Positions 12,790-25,900 of a stretch of 64,000 nt of DNA are shown piece after piece. A program made the translations under genes and the position numbers. This DNA comes from Procambarus clarkii (lineage: Eukaryota > Arthropoda > Malacostraca > Decapoda > Cambaridae). Numbering within the stretch: position 1 is the first letter of the stretch; each line of letters opens with the position of its first letter. The stretch spans positions 17,665,942 to 17,729,941 of the forward strand of contig NC_091175.1 in the NCBI RefSeq assembly GCF_040958095.1, read 5' to 3'. The notes under the pieces are model-generated. The model ran no database searches and was not told the DNA's origin. It worked only from the letters and a program-made list of their open reading frames with translations.

Positions 12790-13600
12790 ATGTGCTAAAT
12801 ATCACTGAGGATGTCAGTACGCGAACAAAGGGGCATAAGACGAGTGACATCAAAGGTATCACATTCACCAAGGATTCTATCAAGAGAAGTATCCCAGAGT
12901 GACATTAGAAAAGCTAAACGAATGATCATCCTGAAAAATTGGGACATTCCACAAGGAGGTGCAAGACTGTAAGTAGGACACTGCAGTTTGGACAAAAAGG
13001 AGCAGGACATTGTTCCATAGTGTCCACAAGTTAGGTGTGACTGAGATGGAACCTAACCAAAGCCATTTCCCACCATCTATAATAGAAGTAGAAGGAAGAC
13101 CATGATAAAGGTTCACTTTTAAGAGTATGAATTTTTTTTTTGTACTTGTAACATCAGCCTACTTGTAAATGGTTGTGGATTTTAGAATGAATGACTGGGT
13201 AGAAATCTGAATAAGGAATCCTTTACTGGAAAATGTTCCAAGCACAAATGGCCTTCTTAGTGGCTGTGTCTGTAAGTTCATTTGAGGTGACTCCAATATG
13301 GTTGGGAATCCAGCAAAATTCAGCTTGTCACATCTGCTAGCGATAATAAACAGGCAGTATTAGAGTTTGACCACCAAATTTTATCAATGGTTGACTTAAG
13401 AGCCATGAGGGCACTGCGAGTGTCAAGCACAATGACAAAGGAATATTGATGCAGAAAAAGCAGCTGATGAAGAGCTTACAAAATTGCAGTAAGTTCCATA
13501 GTGAGGATGCTAATCTCTGGGTATAGACTCTTAGCGTAATCCATGCATGCTCCAGGATTTGATGAAAAACTATGTCAAAATTGAACTACGAGAGTCGCTA
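12790..13600 (-). pseudogene. LINE RNase H-side remnant
   Basis: The minus-strand translation gives fragments like CPAPFCPNCSV...LLVECP, the cysteine-containing tail of RNase H-bearing Jockey/I-type elements, with stops and shifts. A better-preserved relative is at 31630-32190. It begins about 130 bases past the proposed last exon of the unidentified gene. Confidence 0.55.
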
Positions 13601-14029
13601 GGGGTTTGTCAGTCATGGACCGACTCTATGACTACATCACATTCAATAATATATATGAATATTACTGAATGTGACAGAAATGGCGAGATCAATTGTTCTA
13701 CTCCTAATCTTCTCTATTTTTCTTAAGCTTTTCTTCACTGGAGAAGGAAGTTGAAAAATTAACTCTGCAAAGTTAATTTTTAAATTTTTATTTGGCCTCA
13801 TGCTAAGAGATGCATTCTGTTAACCCCTTTGTTAACATTATCAAAAGCAGAGTTCAAATGGATACAAGTTCTTGAGCTGCATAATACATAGTTCTTTCTG
13901 AAGATGAGATTTCCATGTTTGGATGCAATAATCCAAGTGGGGGTGCACCAGAGCTGAATAACTACCTTCTTTTATTTCAAGTTAAGTTCAACACACGGGC
14001 CTAGGCAACAAAATTAATTCAAGAATTAA

Positions 14030-14790
14030 GTCGCCTCTCGGACTAGGAACGGTTGACGGCCATAGGGCTAACAAGAATGCAAACCAAACATGACAGGGCT
14101 GATCTCATTGAAGCATTTAAAATACTGAACAATATGGAGGATATTGATCCAGACCACATCTTCAAAATGGCAGATGTAACACAAACAAGATGCAACAGTT
14201 TCAAACTCAACAAGCCACAATATAAGACGGAAAACTGGAAATATACTTTTTTTCACTAAGAGGGTTATAAACCCTGTATATAATAATGGAGGAACTACAA
14301 TGCCATATACAGTATTGCATGAATAAAGGTGAAGGAAAGACCCAATAAATGTGTAAGTGAATGAAGGCAAAGGTAAGTGAATTAAAAACCAAATTTTCTG
14401 ATGTAACCTACAAACTTTCTCAAGGTGCTGTATACAGTGTGATTGTACAGTGCTGTGTTGTGTATATAGTACCTCAGGATGCATCTCCACAACAGTTTAA
14501 CTCCCGGGTACAGTACCTACGTATTGTCACTCTTTCTTTACACGATTAAACACACCTACATGAAGGATTAAAAAGGAGATGCTTTTTCACCCATAGGGTT
14601 CTTAACCTGTGGAAGCGCCTACCTGCCGAAGCCGTAAACGCCAAAACTCTGTTTGGGTTTTAAAATACAGCTGGAAAAAACATCAGGGCAAATGTGGGTG
14701 ACCTTTGACAAGCCGCCGGCTTCCTATCCTCATCGCAGCCACTAGTATTAGTGGCCCTCAGGTAAATTTAGGTACAACCCGTCTTTTATT
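14030..14790 (+). pseudogene. LINE ORF tail and 3' end
   Basis: The plus strand encodes MQTKHDRADLIEAFKILNN and DIDPDHIFKMADVTQTRCNS, and, after an unrelated ~280-base interruption (about 14265-14545), FFTHRVLNLWKRLPAEAVNA. The 3' end closes with GGCCCTCAGGTAAATTTAGG. This tail family is the commonest repeat in the window. Confidence 0.75.
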
Positions 14791-14819
14791 TCCTACATGT
14801 ATCTTTTTTTTTTTTTAGT

Positions 14820-15717
14820 TTTGTTTAGTTCATTTATTATGCATCCCATACCCATCTTGTGGGCAGTAGTGGAAAGGGTTACAGAGGCACATAATGGGCT
14901 CAGGGACTGAACTCCACAATTCATATAACTAAGCAAGTTACACTCTTGATGAATTAGTTACAAAATTCAATGCACATCGTCACATCATCAATGGATTTGA
15001 GATCGACCAGAGATCAGCAGATAATGAGAATTCCCAGAGATACTTGTAACCGAATCTAAGCCGAGCAGTAGTAACATCTAGAAGTCTGCTGATTTTATTG
15101 GATGATCCATAGATGTGTGGCTCCTCTTGCATGATAGTATGATGATAGATGGAATTACTGGTGTCGATTTCACTTTGCCTCAGATCTACAAGATTTTGTT
15201 GAAGTTCTTGGTGTACTGCTGCTCTCAGACTGCTCATTGACAATCCAAGGTTACACAAAATTTCTCCTTTAAAGGCGGATTCTTTGGCTAACTTATAAGC
15301 TCTTATCATTTATTCGGAGGCCAACATGAGATGGAGACCACATGAAATGGACTCTGTTACCATCATTAATAATTTTGTTGTATTTGTGTCTAGCTTCAGA
15401 CACGAGCTTGTTACAGTTATGTCTTAAAAGAGTTGAGAGCAATTAAGGCTGATAGAGTCGCTTACAATTAATGTATCAAGTTTCGAGACTTGTACACATT
15501 TTAGTGCAAAGAGCAATGCAAATAGTTGGGTCTGAAGAGTAGAGGCCCAGTTGTTAATACAGACTCCTCTCTCAAAATATAAGCCATCACTCATTGTCAG
15601 GACAACTGTACTTCCAGCTGCACCTATGGGGAGGTGTAGGGAACCGTCAGTGTACATGATTTGAGAGAGAGAATGGGTCCATAGAATTACCCAAATCGAC
15701 CCAAATCGGCCTAGCAT
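14820..15717 (-). pseudogene. LINE with RNase H domain, decayed
   Basis: The minus strand reads YTDGSLHLPIGAAGST, FERGVCINNWASTLQTQ and SDSISLNCSQ, the D...E...D layout of an RNase H domain, although the usual glutamate near QTE appears as Q. Downstream are a CNKLVSEARHKYN-like piece, several stops and an open frame at 15309-14980. Its 5' side stops at the foldback element beginning near 15671. Confidence 0.65.
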
Positions 15718-17414
15718 TACGTAAGTAATGAAGAAATATGGTATATTTACTTACTATAATGTTGGTGCTACACGTAGAACATGATCAAACCTATTTTTAC
15801 TCTGAAATAATCTAATTTCATAACGAAATTAGACGTAAATATGTGAGAGGTGACGCCATAGGAAGTCGACGGTCCAAGCGACAATTGTGTGGAGCGACTT
15901 ATCCAAGATATATGGTCGCCTGGAGAGTGTTTGCTGCCATATCAGCCTCCTGTACACAGTGATACAGTCGTCGTATTTCATGGCTCAAATTGTCGCAAAT
16001 TTAATTGGTAATATTAACAAGTAGAATGTGTATTTATAATAATATTTTTCATAAACAGCCACAAAATATTTAATATTTATTAAAAAAAGTGTCTGGAAGT
16101 TAAATCAATTCCACATGACAATAAATTTGTTATATAGATACTAGCGTTATTCGTTGGTATGCGTTCGCTATTTAAACTACTCCAGTCCTTTTCGTTCATA
16201 GAACACCGAACCCTACACGCTCTCTGATATATTGCTTAATTAACAAATATTCACAAATAAAGATTATATTTATATATGTTATCAGAATTCAGATATAAAA
16301 TAGTTTGTGTTAATGCATCACAGAGATTATACCTTATTAGAGAGGAAAAATATTCATATTTTAAACAAGGCTTCTTGGCCGACGCTCTCCCTTTCGATGG
16401 GAACTAGGACCTTTTGAAAATCAATGTTAATTGAATCTATATATTGTAAAAAAACGAAGTTTTTTATGTCATCAGAAAGACATAAAAGCTGCATGTTAAT
16501 ACTTTGGTATAAATATAACTGAAGTGAAAGTGAAGATATATGCCTTTTTATAGTTATATTATAATTATATTAAGATATGTTTTCCTTGAAATGTAGTTAC
16601 ATTATCGTCTACATGGCTTTATTCTGACATAAAGACCTATGGCGTTACTTTGCATATATGCAAAGTAATTATAAAATTGATTGGCTTGTGTGGAGGCCTT
16701 CACACTCCCTGAGCGAGCCATCAAGTAACTATAAAAAGGCATATATCTTAACTTTCAATTCAGTTATATTTATGCCAAAGTATTAACATGCAGCTTATAT
16801 TTATGTCTTTATGATGACATAGAAAACTTCGTTTATTACAATATCTAGATTAAATTAACATTGATCTTCGGAAGGTCATAGTTCCCATATCGGTAAGGAG
16901 AGCGTCGGCCATGAAGCCTTGTTTAAAGTATGAATATTTTTCCTCTCTAATAAGGTATAATCTCTGTGATGGATTCACAAAAACTATTTTATATCTGCCT
17001 TTCTGATAACATATACAAATATAATCTTTATTTGTGAATATTTGTTAATTAAGCAATATATCAGAGGGTGTGTAGGGTTCGGTGTTCAATGAACGAAAAG
17101 GACTGGATCACTGTGTACAGGAGGCTGATATGGCAGCAAACACTCTCCAGGCGACCATATATCTTGGATAAGTCGCTCCACACAATTGTCGCTTGGACCG
17201 TCGACTTCCTATGGCGTCACCTCTCACATATTTACGTCTAATTTCGTTATGAAATTAGATTATTTCAGAGTAAAAATAGGTTTGATCATGTTCTATGTGT
17301 AGCACCAACATTATAGTAAGTAAATATACCATATTTCTTCATTACTTACGTAATGCTAGGACGATTTGGGTAGTTTTGGGCTGATTTGGGTCGATTTGGG
17401 TAATTCTATGGACC
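15671..17414. mobile_element. 1.74-kb foldback element
   Basis: The left arm (15671 to about 16550) and the inverted right arm (about 16728 to 17414) are almost identical. Both start from GGTCCATAGAATTACCC and run inward through TAGCATTACGTAAG, GGTGACGCCATAGG, TCGACGGTCCAAGCGACAA and ACACTCTCCAGGCGACC to the AAAAAGGCATATATCTT block. The left arm carries about 230 bases (roughly 15960-16190) missing from the right. The ~180-base loop is unpaired. No ORF. A single diverged arm is at 51270-51990. Confidence 0.85.
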
Positions 17415-17459
17415 GCCAAAGGGTTGTTGACTTCGTATGGCGTCACCTGGTACATAATA

Positions 17460-17560
17460 AAAATAAATAAAATAAAATAAAATGTTTATTTAGGCAAGGT
17501 ACATACATACAATAAATTTTTACAAAGATTGGTTGACTTATAGGTAGAGCTAGTACATAC
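17460..17560 (-). repeat. Truncated retroelement 3' tail
   Basis: (AAAAT)n followed by TTTATTTAGGCAAGGTACAT and ACAAAGATTGGTTGAC. A second copy of this tail starts at 22857. It runs directly into the palindrome at 17561. Confidence 0.5.
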
Positions 17561-17609
17561 AATGCCTAAAGCCACTATTACGCTAAGCGTAATAGTGGCT
17601 TTAGGCATT
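17561..17609. repeat. Perfect 49-bp palindrome
   Basis: Two perfectly complementary 24-base arms, AATGCCTAAAGCCACTATTA plus CGCT and its inverse, surround a single central A. It lies at the end of the repeat tail at 17460-17560. Confidence 0.9.
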
Positions 17610-18284
17610 GACTATTAATGACTATTGACTATTGGCATAATGACTATTCGTCATTATGAAATGCAATTATTTAACCATAACAATAGCTTTGATCATGTTC
17701 TGCATTCAGCACCATTATTATTAGTTTGAGTAAATATGGTATATTTACTCATGTACTCTGGTAAATGCTAGCAGATCTGAATGTAGACAAATCTACGGAG
17801 CGGGGTTGAAGGGTCGGTTTTTCTGCTAATAGGGTAAGTTGCTGCCGGAGTTGGGCAGGTTAACATTGCCATCTTCACAACTCCAGCCATAATACAGTAA
17901 CTGGTAGGCCGTTGTCGACATCTATGCTACTTCCTGTTTAATTTTAGATAATTTTGCACCGAGTGTCAAGAGTGTATTGGGGCAGAGGCAGTCATCCTGT
18001 CTGTACAGTTTTATCCCGGTACCCTTTTATCCTGCCTCTCATTGTACAATGACACTACTCCCTAACATTATATAAACGTTTGGCCAACATTTCCATTCAG
18101 GTCCAGCTGTAAGAAAGAAACTGAGTGGCTGTAACTGTTTCGAGTTAGACAGTAGGGATGAGAGTAGTTGCCTAGGCCCCCATGTGAGTGATAAATGGGA
18201 CCTTGTCTTCAAGGTAAAATGTTTATTATGTAAAGATCAGGTGCACTTTATTGGACTTGCCTGCCACTTTGGCCTGGTTGCCAG

Positions 18285-18640
18285 GTAGGATTGACTGGAT
18301 GCCAATCCTTAAGTGTAGGCTTAAGATGCCTATTTAAAGTAGGCTTTAAAATGCTGAACAATTTTGAGGACATTGATCTACACAACTTCCTAAAAAATTC
18401 ATGTAATGAACAAGGAGCAACAGTTTCAAGCTCAACATGCCACAGTGTAAGACATTATGTTTTTTTCACCCCATAGGGTTGTAAACCTACCAAAGCCATA
18501 AATGCTAACAATGGCTGAATTTCAAACTCCAGCTTGCCAAAATTAAAAGGACAAAGTAGGGGGGAACCTTTGACAACCCACTGGCATGCTGTCCTTGTTG
18601 AAGTCAGTCGAGATATAGTGACCATCAGGTAAAGATGGCC
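18285..18640 (+). pseudogene. LINE 3'-end remnant
   Basis: Shares AACAATTTTGAGGACATTGAT, TGAACAAGGAGCAACAGTTT, TTTTTTCACCCCATAGGGTT and the GTGACCATCAGGTAAAGA end with the copies at 14030 and 24440. Strongly decayed. Confidence 0.6.
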
Positions 18641-19439
18641 AACAGCCTTCCTGTCCCCTGTAATTGCAAACCATCATTGAGAGAATGTGTGTATTTTCAG
18701 TTTGTTCCTTGAATTCATAATACGTATTATAAAATTAAACTAGCTACGTTATTATCTTGTAATTATCATAATGTCCATGGGTCAGATTGTTATCAAACAC
18801 TTGAGATGATAACAATAGTGGTGTCATATTATGGTTATCTAATAACATATATTTGTTTTCCATTTTTGTTTTTAATTACTTAGACAATTTGACATTGATT
18901 TCTCACAAATGTCTTAATTTGTAAGTATAAAATCTATTTTCATATTCTTTAGGTGTTTAAATGGCATTAATTATGTACGGCACTTGTAAACAAGTTGTTG
19001 ATGCAAAATGAACCTGGGAAACATTGAGTGTCCTCTACTTGATAATATCTCATGATGCCATCATTATTGTTAATGACTATTATACTTAGTTTTAACTTGT
19101 TTTCTGTAATGCTTCAAGATACATTGTTAGTTTGGTTTAGTGTAAAATATTGTAAATGTAGTGTGTATCACACTGTTTAACTGAGAAATATAGGTGAAAT
19201 GTCGGGAATTATATATTCTGGCGAGCTGTCATAATGTACAATACTGATAGGCTTGTTTGTGCCTAGTACAATCCAGTATCACTTCTCTTGTTGTGCTGGT
19301 ACTGTATGGTAAGTTGTTACTGGCAAAGATACGTTTTTATATAGAGTACATTGCAGTCACCTACATAATAAAGGTAGTGTATTAGCACCTGCATTGAAAT
19401 TATTAATTTGAATAGATTTCCATTGTCAGGGACAGGAAG

Positions 19440-19790
19440 CCTGTAGTTTGGCTTATCGAGGCTCCTCCCTGGTCAAGATTCCTCCCTGGGATGCCACCCA
19501 CACGCTTCCTAACTCATGGGTAACTCCTAGGAGCTTTCACCTCCTGGGCTAGGTGAACAGAGGCAGTAGGTGATAGGAAATGTGCTCAACCATTTGTTCT
19601 ACTTGGGATTCAAACCCAGATTCCTGATTGTGAGTCAAGAATGAATTGCAGTTGAATACAGCATTGATGTTTATATAAAGTAGTTGTTTTACTGAACAAA
19701 TCCACAAGGGCTGTGACGAGGATTCGAACCTGCGTCCAGGAGCATCCCAGACACTGCCTTAATCGAATGAGCTACGACAGGGTAGTTATT
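19440..19790 (-). mobile_element. Two degenerate tRNA-headed SINE pieces
   Basis: The first has a body-like GCTAGGTGAACAGAGGCAGT region and an inverted T-arm (GGGATTCAAACCCAG) around 19600. The second (19695-19785) reads CACAAGGGCTGTGACGAGG, ATTCGAACCTGCG and GAGCTACGAC, an inverted tRNA-like head repeated at 58447-58535 and partly at 60465. Confidence 0.6.
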
Positions 19791-19941
19791 TTACTCACTT
19801 GTACTGTACCTAAAAAGTTTCATCATTTCATTTACTGTACATTGATATACAGATTCACAAAATCTTATTTTCAAGCATAATCTCTCATGCAGTTCTATGT
19901 TTTTCAGAGTGTACAAAATCAGCTTGGTGATTGGCTTCATC

Positions 19942-22900
19942 ATGGCCCAAGTACGCATGAAGGTCATCTTTGGTCACTTAAACCAGAGAGATCAACACGC
20001 TATTGTATCCTTTTGATTAGTGTTTGTACATACTGTAATGATTCTACACGGGTCATTTGAAGGCTAAATGTTTGGTTAAACATTACAGGATGTGGAGAAT
20101 CGTTTGGTAAAATATTAATATACAGTATGTTTGTGGTATGATGATAAAATCGTTAAATACACGAACGCACACCACATTCCTTACAGTATGTATGCCCACT
20201 CAAAATTCCTTGTGTTACTTTAGTAACACAAGAGAAAATATGAGTACAGTCTATATTTAGTGTACTGTACTCATAATTACAGTTTCCATGACAAACCATA
20301 TATCTGTTGCTTTAGCTCTGATTCCATCAAACTGAAGCATTCATAATAATACAAAATAAAGTATTTGCATTTGGTTATGCCACAATGTATATATATACTC
20401 AGTACTATAATGTGTGGTACAGTACTGTATTTATTTTTGTTTAAGGCCACTGATCACACGTTAACAACAACAAAAAAGACACTTTCTCGCTCTCCATATT
20501 TATTGTTTGTTGTTTTACGATTGGGTAGATAGGTCAATTGTGTGTATAAATTATAAAAGGAGGAAGAAAGGGAAGAGGCAGTGAAGGTGGGGTAACATCT
20601 ACTTTATACTGTAGAATGTTGCGTTACTGAACAATATATTTCTGCCACATTGTAATTTTTTTGTTGTTGTTTTTGTAGGATAAGGTTGCTTTGATTGGTT
20701 TACTATATTTGCCTAGATTATTATTATGCAATGATTTAAGTTGTTAATCAAGAATCCTGGATTCGATTCTCGAGCACATGCTTTCACCTGATTGCCTCTG
20801 TTTACATAGTAAATTGGTACCTGCGAGTTGGGAACTGTTGTTGTATCGTGGGGAACGTCATTGCTGGAGCTTGATCAGTCCAAGTACAGGTTATATAGGT
20901 GGCAATCCCATCCGGTATGAAAAACCCAGATCATACGTTCTTTCAGGCACTGAAGAAATACACAAAGAGATCCGAGTTAAAGGGTTTCGTTGTTTAGTCT
21001 CGGCTCTGTAGATCTCATTCAAGACATTATTTATACAATTCATTTTGTGCCTGTACTTAATAACATTATTCTTTGGCCACTTCTATACCAGTGTTCTAAA
21101 CCTATATATTATTTGAATTTAAATCGGTATAAAAATATTTGACCTACACTTGTACTGCTGATAGTCAATGAATCTGCATAAATAATGCTTCATTTTTAAA
21201 ACATATTGAATAAGTTAAGTAATTCTTTTGTTCAGCAATATAGAACAATCATTTGTTCACATACATGTACCCTATATAGAAATACAATTTATTCCCATAA
21301 ATAACTACTGTACATTGTTTAATTTTGTTATTAACCTTTCTTCTTCTTGATAGTAGGTGCAGTTTAATTAACCTTTTGAATTCTTAGTCTCACCTGACAT
21401 TCTTGTTCCAATTACAGTACTTTAGTTTTGTGCTATACTCACAATTTTCTTTGATTCAATAGTTTGATAAATTATCAAACCCCATATATAGGTTCCGAAA
21501 CAAAAGGTTGGTGCAGTATAAACCTTTTCCTTATTGCTAAATGATTTTTCTGTTCTTTGATTTAATTTGTTTATCCTTGCTTTTGCAACTGTTAGTCCAC
21601 TCTGCCACAATAGTTCATGAAGTGCATATCCAAGAAAACCTATTGATAAAAGACTTTTACAATGGAATTTCTGTAGTAAAAATCTTTTGAACATGTCTCA
21701 TTTAGTAATGTGATGGCCAAATGTATACTTTGAAACAATACAAATACAATCTATCACACTTCAAAAAATTTGACATTGACTTATTGTTGGGTTTGCTTTA
21801 CTGTTAAATTCATGTCTGTTGGGGACAGGACACGTATAAATAGGCATATTGGGGTTTTAAACATACCTGTACTGGCTGAGGGAGTAGAGAAACTCCCACA
21901 ACCCTCTCCAGATATATATGAATAAGTTTATATAAATATAAATAGGAGTGGCTTTATATGGGAACCATTCCTTCTCCCATCCCAAATCCTTATCCTGACC
22001 CCTTCCAAGTGATATATAGTCGTAATGGCTTGGCACTTTTCCCGATACTTCACCTCCCCTTATATGAGTCAATAGGGCTTCTGCTGTTTCCATTATATTT
22101 ATCTTCCTTAACCAGCTTAGCAGGTTTCTCGACCAACATCAAGCTTGGCTGGAGGTGATGTAGCAACAGATGGAGTAAAGTTTCAGTACACCCTAGACAA
22201 CACTCGTCTGACACCAGCTCAGAGAGCATTCTATGAAGAAAATGGCTTCCTAGTTATTCCTAACTTAGTACCACATGACAAAATAGACCAATGGAAGTAA
22301 GTTCTTTATTTCAGATAATTTCTTTAATCAAAGTGATATAATTGAATATTTCTACAGTACTAGAATAACCCATACTTCTTGTAGTAAAAATAGTAGTACA
22401 ATATGTGCCCTATGGGCATATATTGTAAAATATATAGTAGTACGTATATATAAAAAAACTGCTGTAATGTGGAAAATGTTGTTTGGTCAAATAAAAAAAA
22501 AAAAAAAAAAATTTGACTATTCAAACAGTAAGGGAAAAAATTGCATGTATGGAGGTACACCATTTTTTTTCTTTTTGCATTTCCCCTTGGTTGGAGAAAG
22601 GAAATACATAATTAGCTTGAAATATTTCCTGTCAGAAGAAAGTTCATAATTTTACACTACTGAGTAATATGAAATGTACAGTATTCTATACATTGTTATA
22701 TTTGCCTCCCAGCACAAAAAGTAGAAGATTTGTGTATGCAATGTAAATAAAGTACAGTATACATTTTTAACACTGTACAGTAATGTAATTTTTGGGAAGA
22801 TCTATATGATAAAATAATCAATCAGGTCTCACAGAAGGAAAAGATGTAAAATAATATTTATTTAGGTAAAAATACATACAGGTACATTCAAAATGAGTTA

Positions 22901-25900
22901 CAAACAGAATTTTGGAAAAGGATTTCTAGATAGACCTAATACATACTATGGCTAACACCACTAATACAGTGTGTTTCGGATGTGTAAATGATTAGCAATA
23001 ATGATGTTGGACAAGTTAACATTAGTGAGCATAGATAAAGCAAATGTAGCTTGAGCCATTATATTATGGTGGAGCATGAGAACCTTTAAATCAACAGATG
23101 ACATCATAATATTCCTAGTTTTCATATCATTTCAGAAGACTAAGTCCAAAATATCCACTCAAAGAAATATTTACTGGAACAGAAGATATTGTAGTGAATT
23201 CTACAAATGCAGAATAGAACCAGTGAAGAGCAGAGGTGCCATAGGCACAATGAGAGAACATTGTATGAACATCACAGGTCCACTGTTGTTCAACGTGTTA
23301 CCAGCGAGCATCAGAAATATTGGCGGAACAACCGTGGACATCTTCAAGAGGAAACTAGATCATTTTCTTCAAGGAGTGATTGACCAACTGGGCTGTGATG
23401 GGTATGTGGGCCTGAGAGCCGCTCCAAGTATGTGGGGCTGGTGGACCAAACTCACAAGTCAAGTCTGGCCTCGGCTGGGCTTGGGGAGTAGAACAACTAG
23501 AACCCTATCAAGCAGGTAATGCTGAACAGACCCAGTGATGGTCATCTTTACAGCACTGTAGTCCCTGGTGAAACCAATGGAATGGTGCCCCCCTATCCAG
23601 GTGATGGCCTACATGCATCTTCTAAAGTACAAGATTACTCCTGCTTGATACCTGCTTGATGGGTTTCTGGGAGTTCTTCTACTCCCCAAGCCCGGCCCTA
23701 GGCCAGGCTTGACTTGTGACAGCTTGGTCCACCAGGCTGTTGCTTGGAGCGACCCGCAGGCCCACAAACCCGCCACAACCCGGTTGGTTCAGCATTTTTT
23801 TTTTTAGACAACAATCTAGTTTTCTCTTGAAGATGTCCACGGTTGTTCCGGCAATATTTCTTATAGTCACTGGGAGGACGTTGAACAATTGCGGACCTCT
23901 GATGTTTATACAGTGTTCTCTGATTGTGCCTATGGCACCTCGGCCAGTTATGCCCCTTATGTGTAGTGGAAATGCGTTGAACAGTCTCGGGCCTCTGATA
24001 TTAATAGAGTTCTCTCTCAGGGCACCTATTACACCTCTGCTTTTCAACGAAGTTATTCTGCACATCCTGCCATGCCTTCTGGTCTCATGTGATGTTATTT
24101 CTGGGTGCAGATTTAGAACCATGCCTTCTAATATTTTCCATGTGTAAATTGTTATGTATCTCTCCCGCCTGCACTCATGAGAATAGAGATTTAGGGATTT
24201 TATTCGGTCCTAATGTAATTTGGATGTTTTACTGAGTGGATTCTAACAGAAAAGGATTCCTGCATGCTCTCCAGGTCAGCAATTTCTCCAGCTTTGAAAT
24301 GGGCTGTCATTGTGCAACAGTATTCTACTCTAGAGAGCACTAGCATCTTGAAAAGTATCAACACTGGCATAGCATCTCTAGTTTGAAAGATTCTTGTTAT
24401 CCAACCTGTCATTTTTCTTTCAACAAAAGTCATTCCAGAGTCAAGTCATCTCTTGGATCAAGAACGCTTGAAGGTCACAGGGATAACAACACTGCAAACC
24501 AGGCATGACAGGGGGATCTCATAGAAACTTTTATAATACTGAACAAGTTAGAGGATAAAGATACAGATATTTTCTTCAGAAGGTTAGATGTAACACAAAC
24601 AAGGAGCAATGGTTTCAAGCTCAAGTCATACTGTAAGACTGAGAACAGATGATTTTTTTACCCACCGGTTTATAAACCCAAGAAACTGCCTGCCCGCCGA
24701 AACCGTAACTGTCAAAACTGTGTTTTAAAATATACCTGGAAAAGACCATCAAGGCAAATGGGTGGACCTTCAACAAGCTGCTGGCTTCCTGTCCTCATTA
24801 AGACCACTAGGTTAGTGGCCTCAGGTAAAATCAGGTAAAATAGCAAATAATAAATTTTTGTTATGAATTAGGTTAATACTGCCTCCTCATTACTCTACAT
24901 TCATGGCCATGTAAAAAAAATTTAAAGAATACTAATTATTGCAGACTGTTGTCCAAGTACCGCATAAACACTGAACGGGACCGGACTGTTCCGCATAAGC
25001 ACTGTACCACACCAGACCACATAAGTACCAAGTACCACATAAACACTGTACTGCACTGAACTGTTGCCTAAGTACTGAATAAACAATGTACTGCACTGAA
25101 CTGTTGCCCAAGCACCACATAAACACTGTACTGCACTGAACTGTTGCCTAAGTACTGAATAAACAATGTGCTGCACTGAACTGTTGCCCAAGCACCACAT
25201 AAACACTGTACTGCGCCGAACTGTTGCCTAAGTACTGAATAAACACTGTACCGTACAGGACTCTTGCCCAAGTATACTCTCAGATAGTTGTGCACCAATT
25301 ATTTATATAAATATTGTATTAAAAGGGATTTGAATCCCAAGCCTTTCCAACTGGAGGTAGAGTAATTACCCACCTTGCCAAGAGATCTCTCATTAACAGT
25401 AGTGTTTCTTGAGCGCATGCATTAAGAGGGTACTGAGCACAATCAATCTGAGCCATAAGCACAATCAGAAAACTGTATGAACATGAGGTTCCATTGCTCT
25501 TCAGTCTCCTTCCACCAAATATAAGAAATATTTCCAGAACTCAAGCAGGTTTTCAAGAGCCAATTGGACAAGTTCCTGTAGGAAGTGCTGTACTAACTAG
25601 GTTGCAATGTACAGTATATTGTAGCTGTGTCTGCGGGCTGCTTCGAGCAACAGCCTCTCACAGAAATTACAGATACTGTAGTGTATAAGGTTGTAGTACA
25701 GTATAGCTGACCACAAACCTGGGTTTTATTGTACTTTCTGTATTTTGGACGTTGGTAGACAAATACAGATCAAAACATTTTAAAATAGTTCAGGAAACCA
25801 ATATTTCACCAAGTAGTTTATACGTTACTTACAATGAAGTTAAATGTTTTTCAGAGAGAGATTTTTAGATTTGGTGGAAGGTCGTGTGGAATCGCATGGC

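Noticed and set aside
19908-19930. Last exon of the unidentified + strand gene (reading KCTKSAW-stop)
   Set aside because: Phase fits, but it would overlap the PHYH leader after a 14-kb intron; 12592-12659 fits the same phase with a longer coding block.
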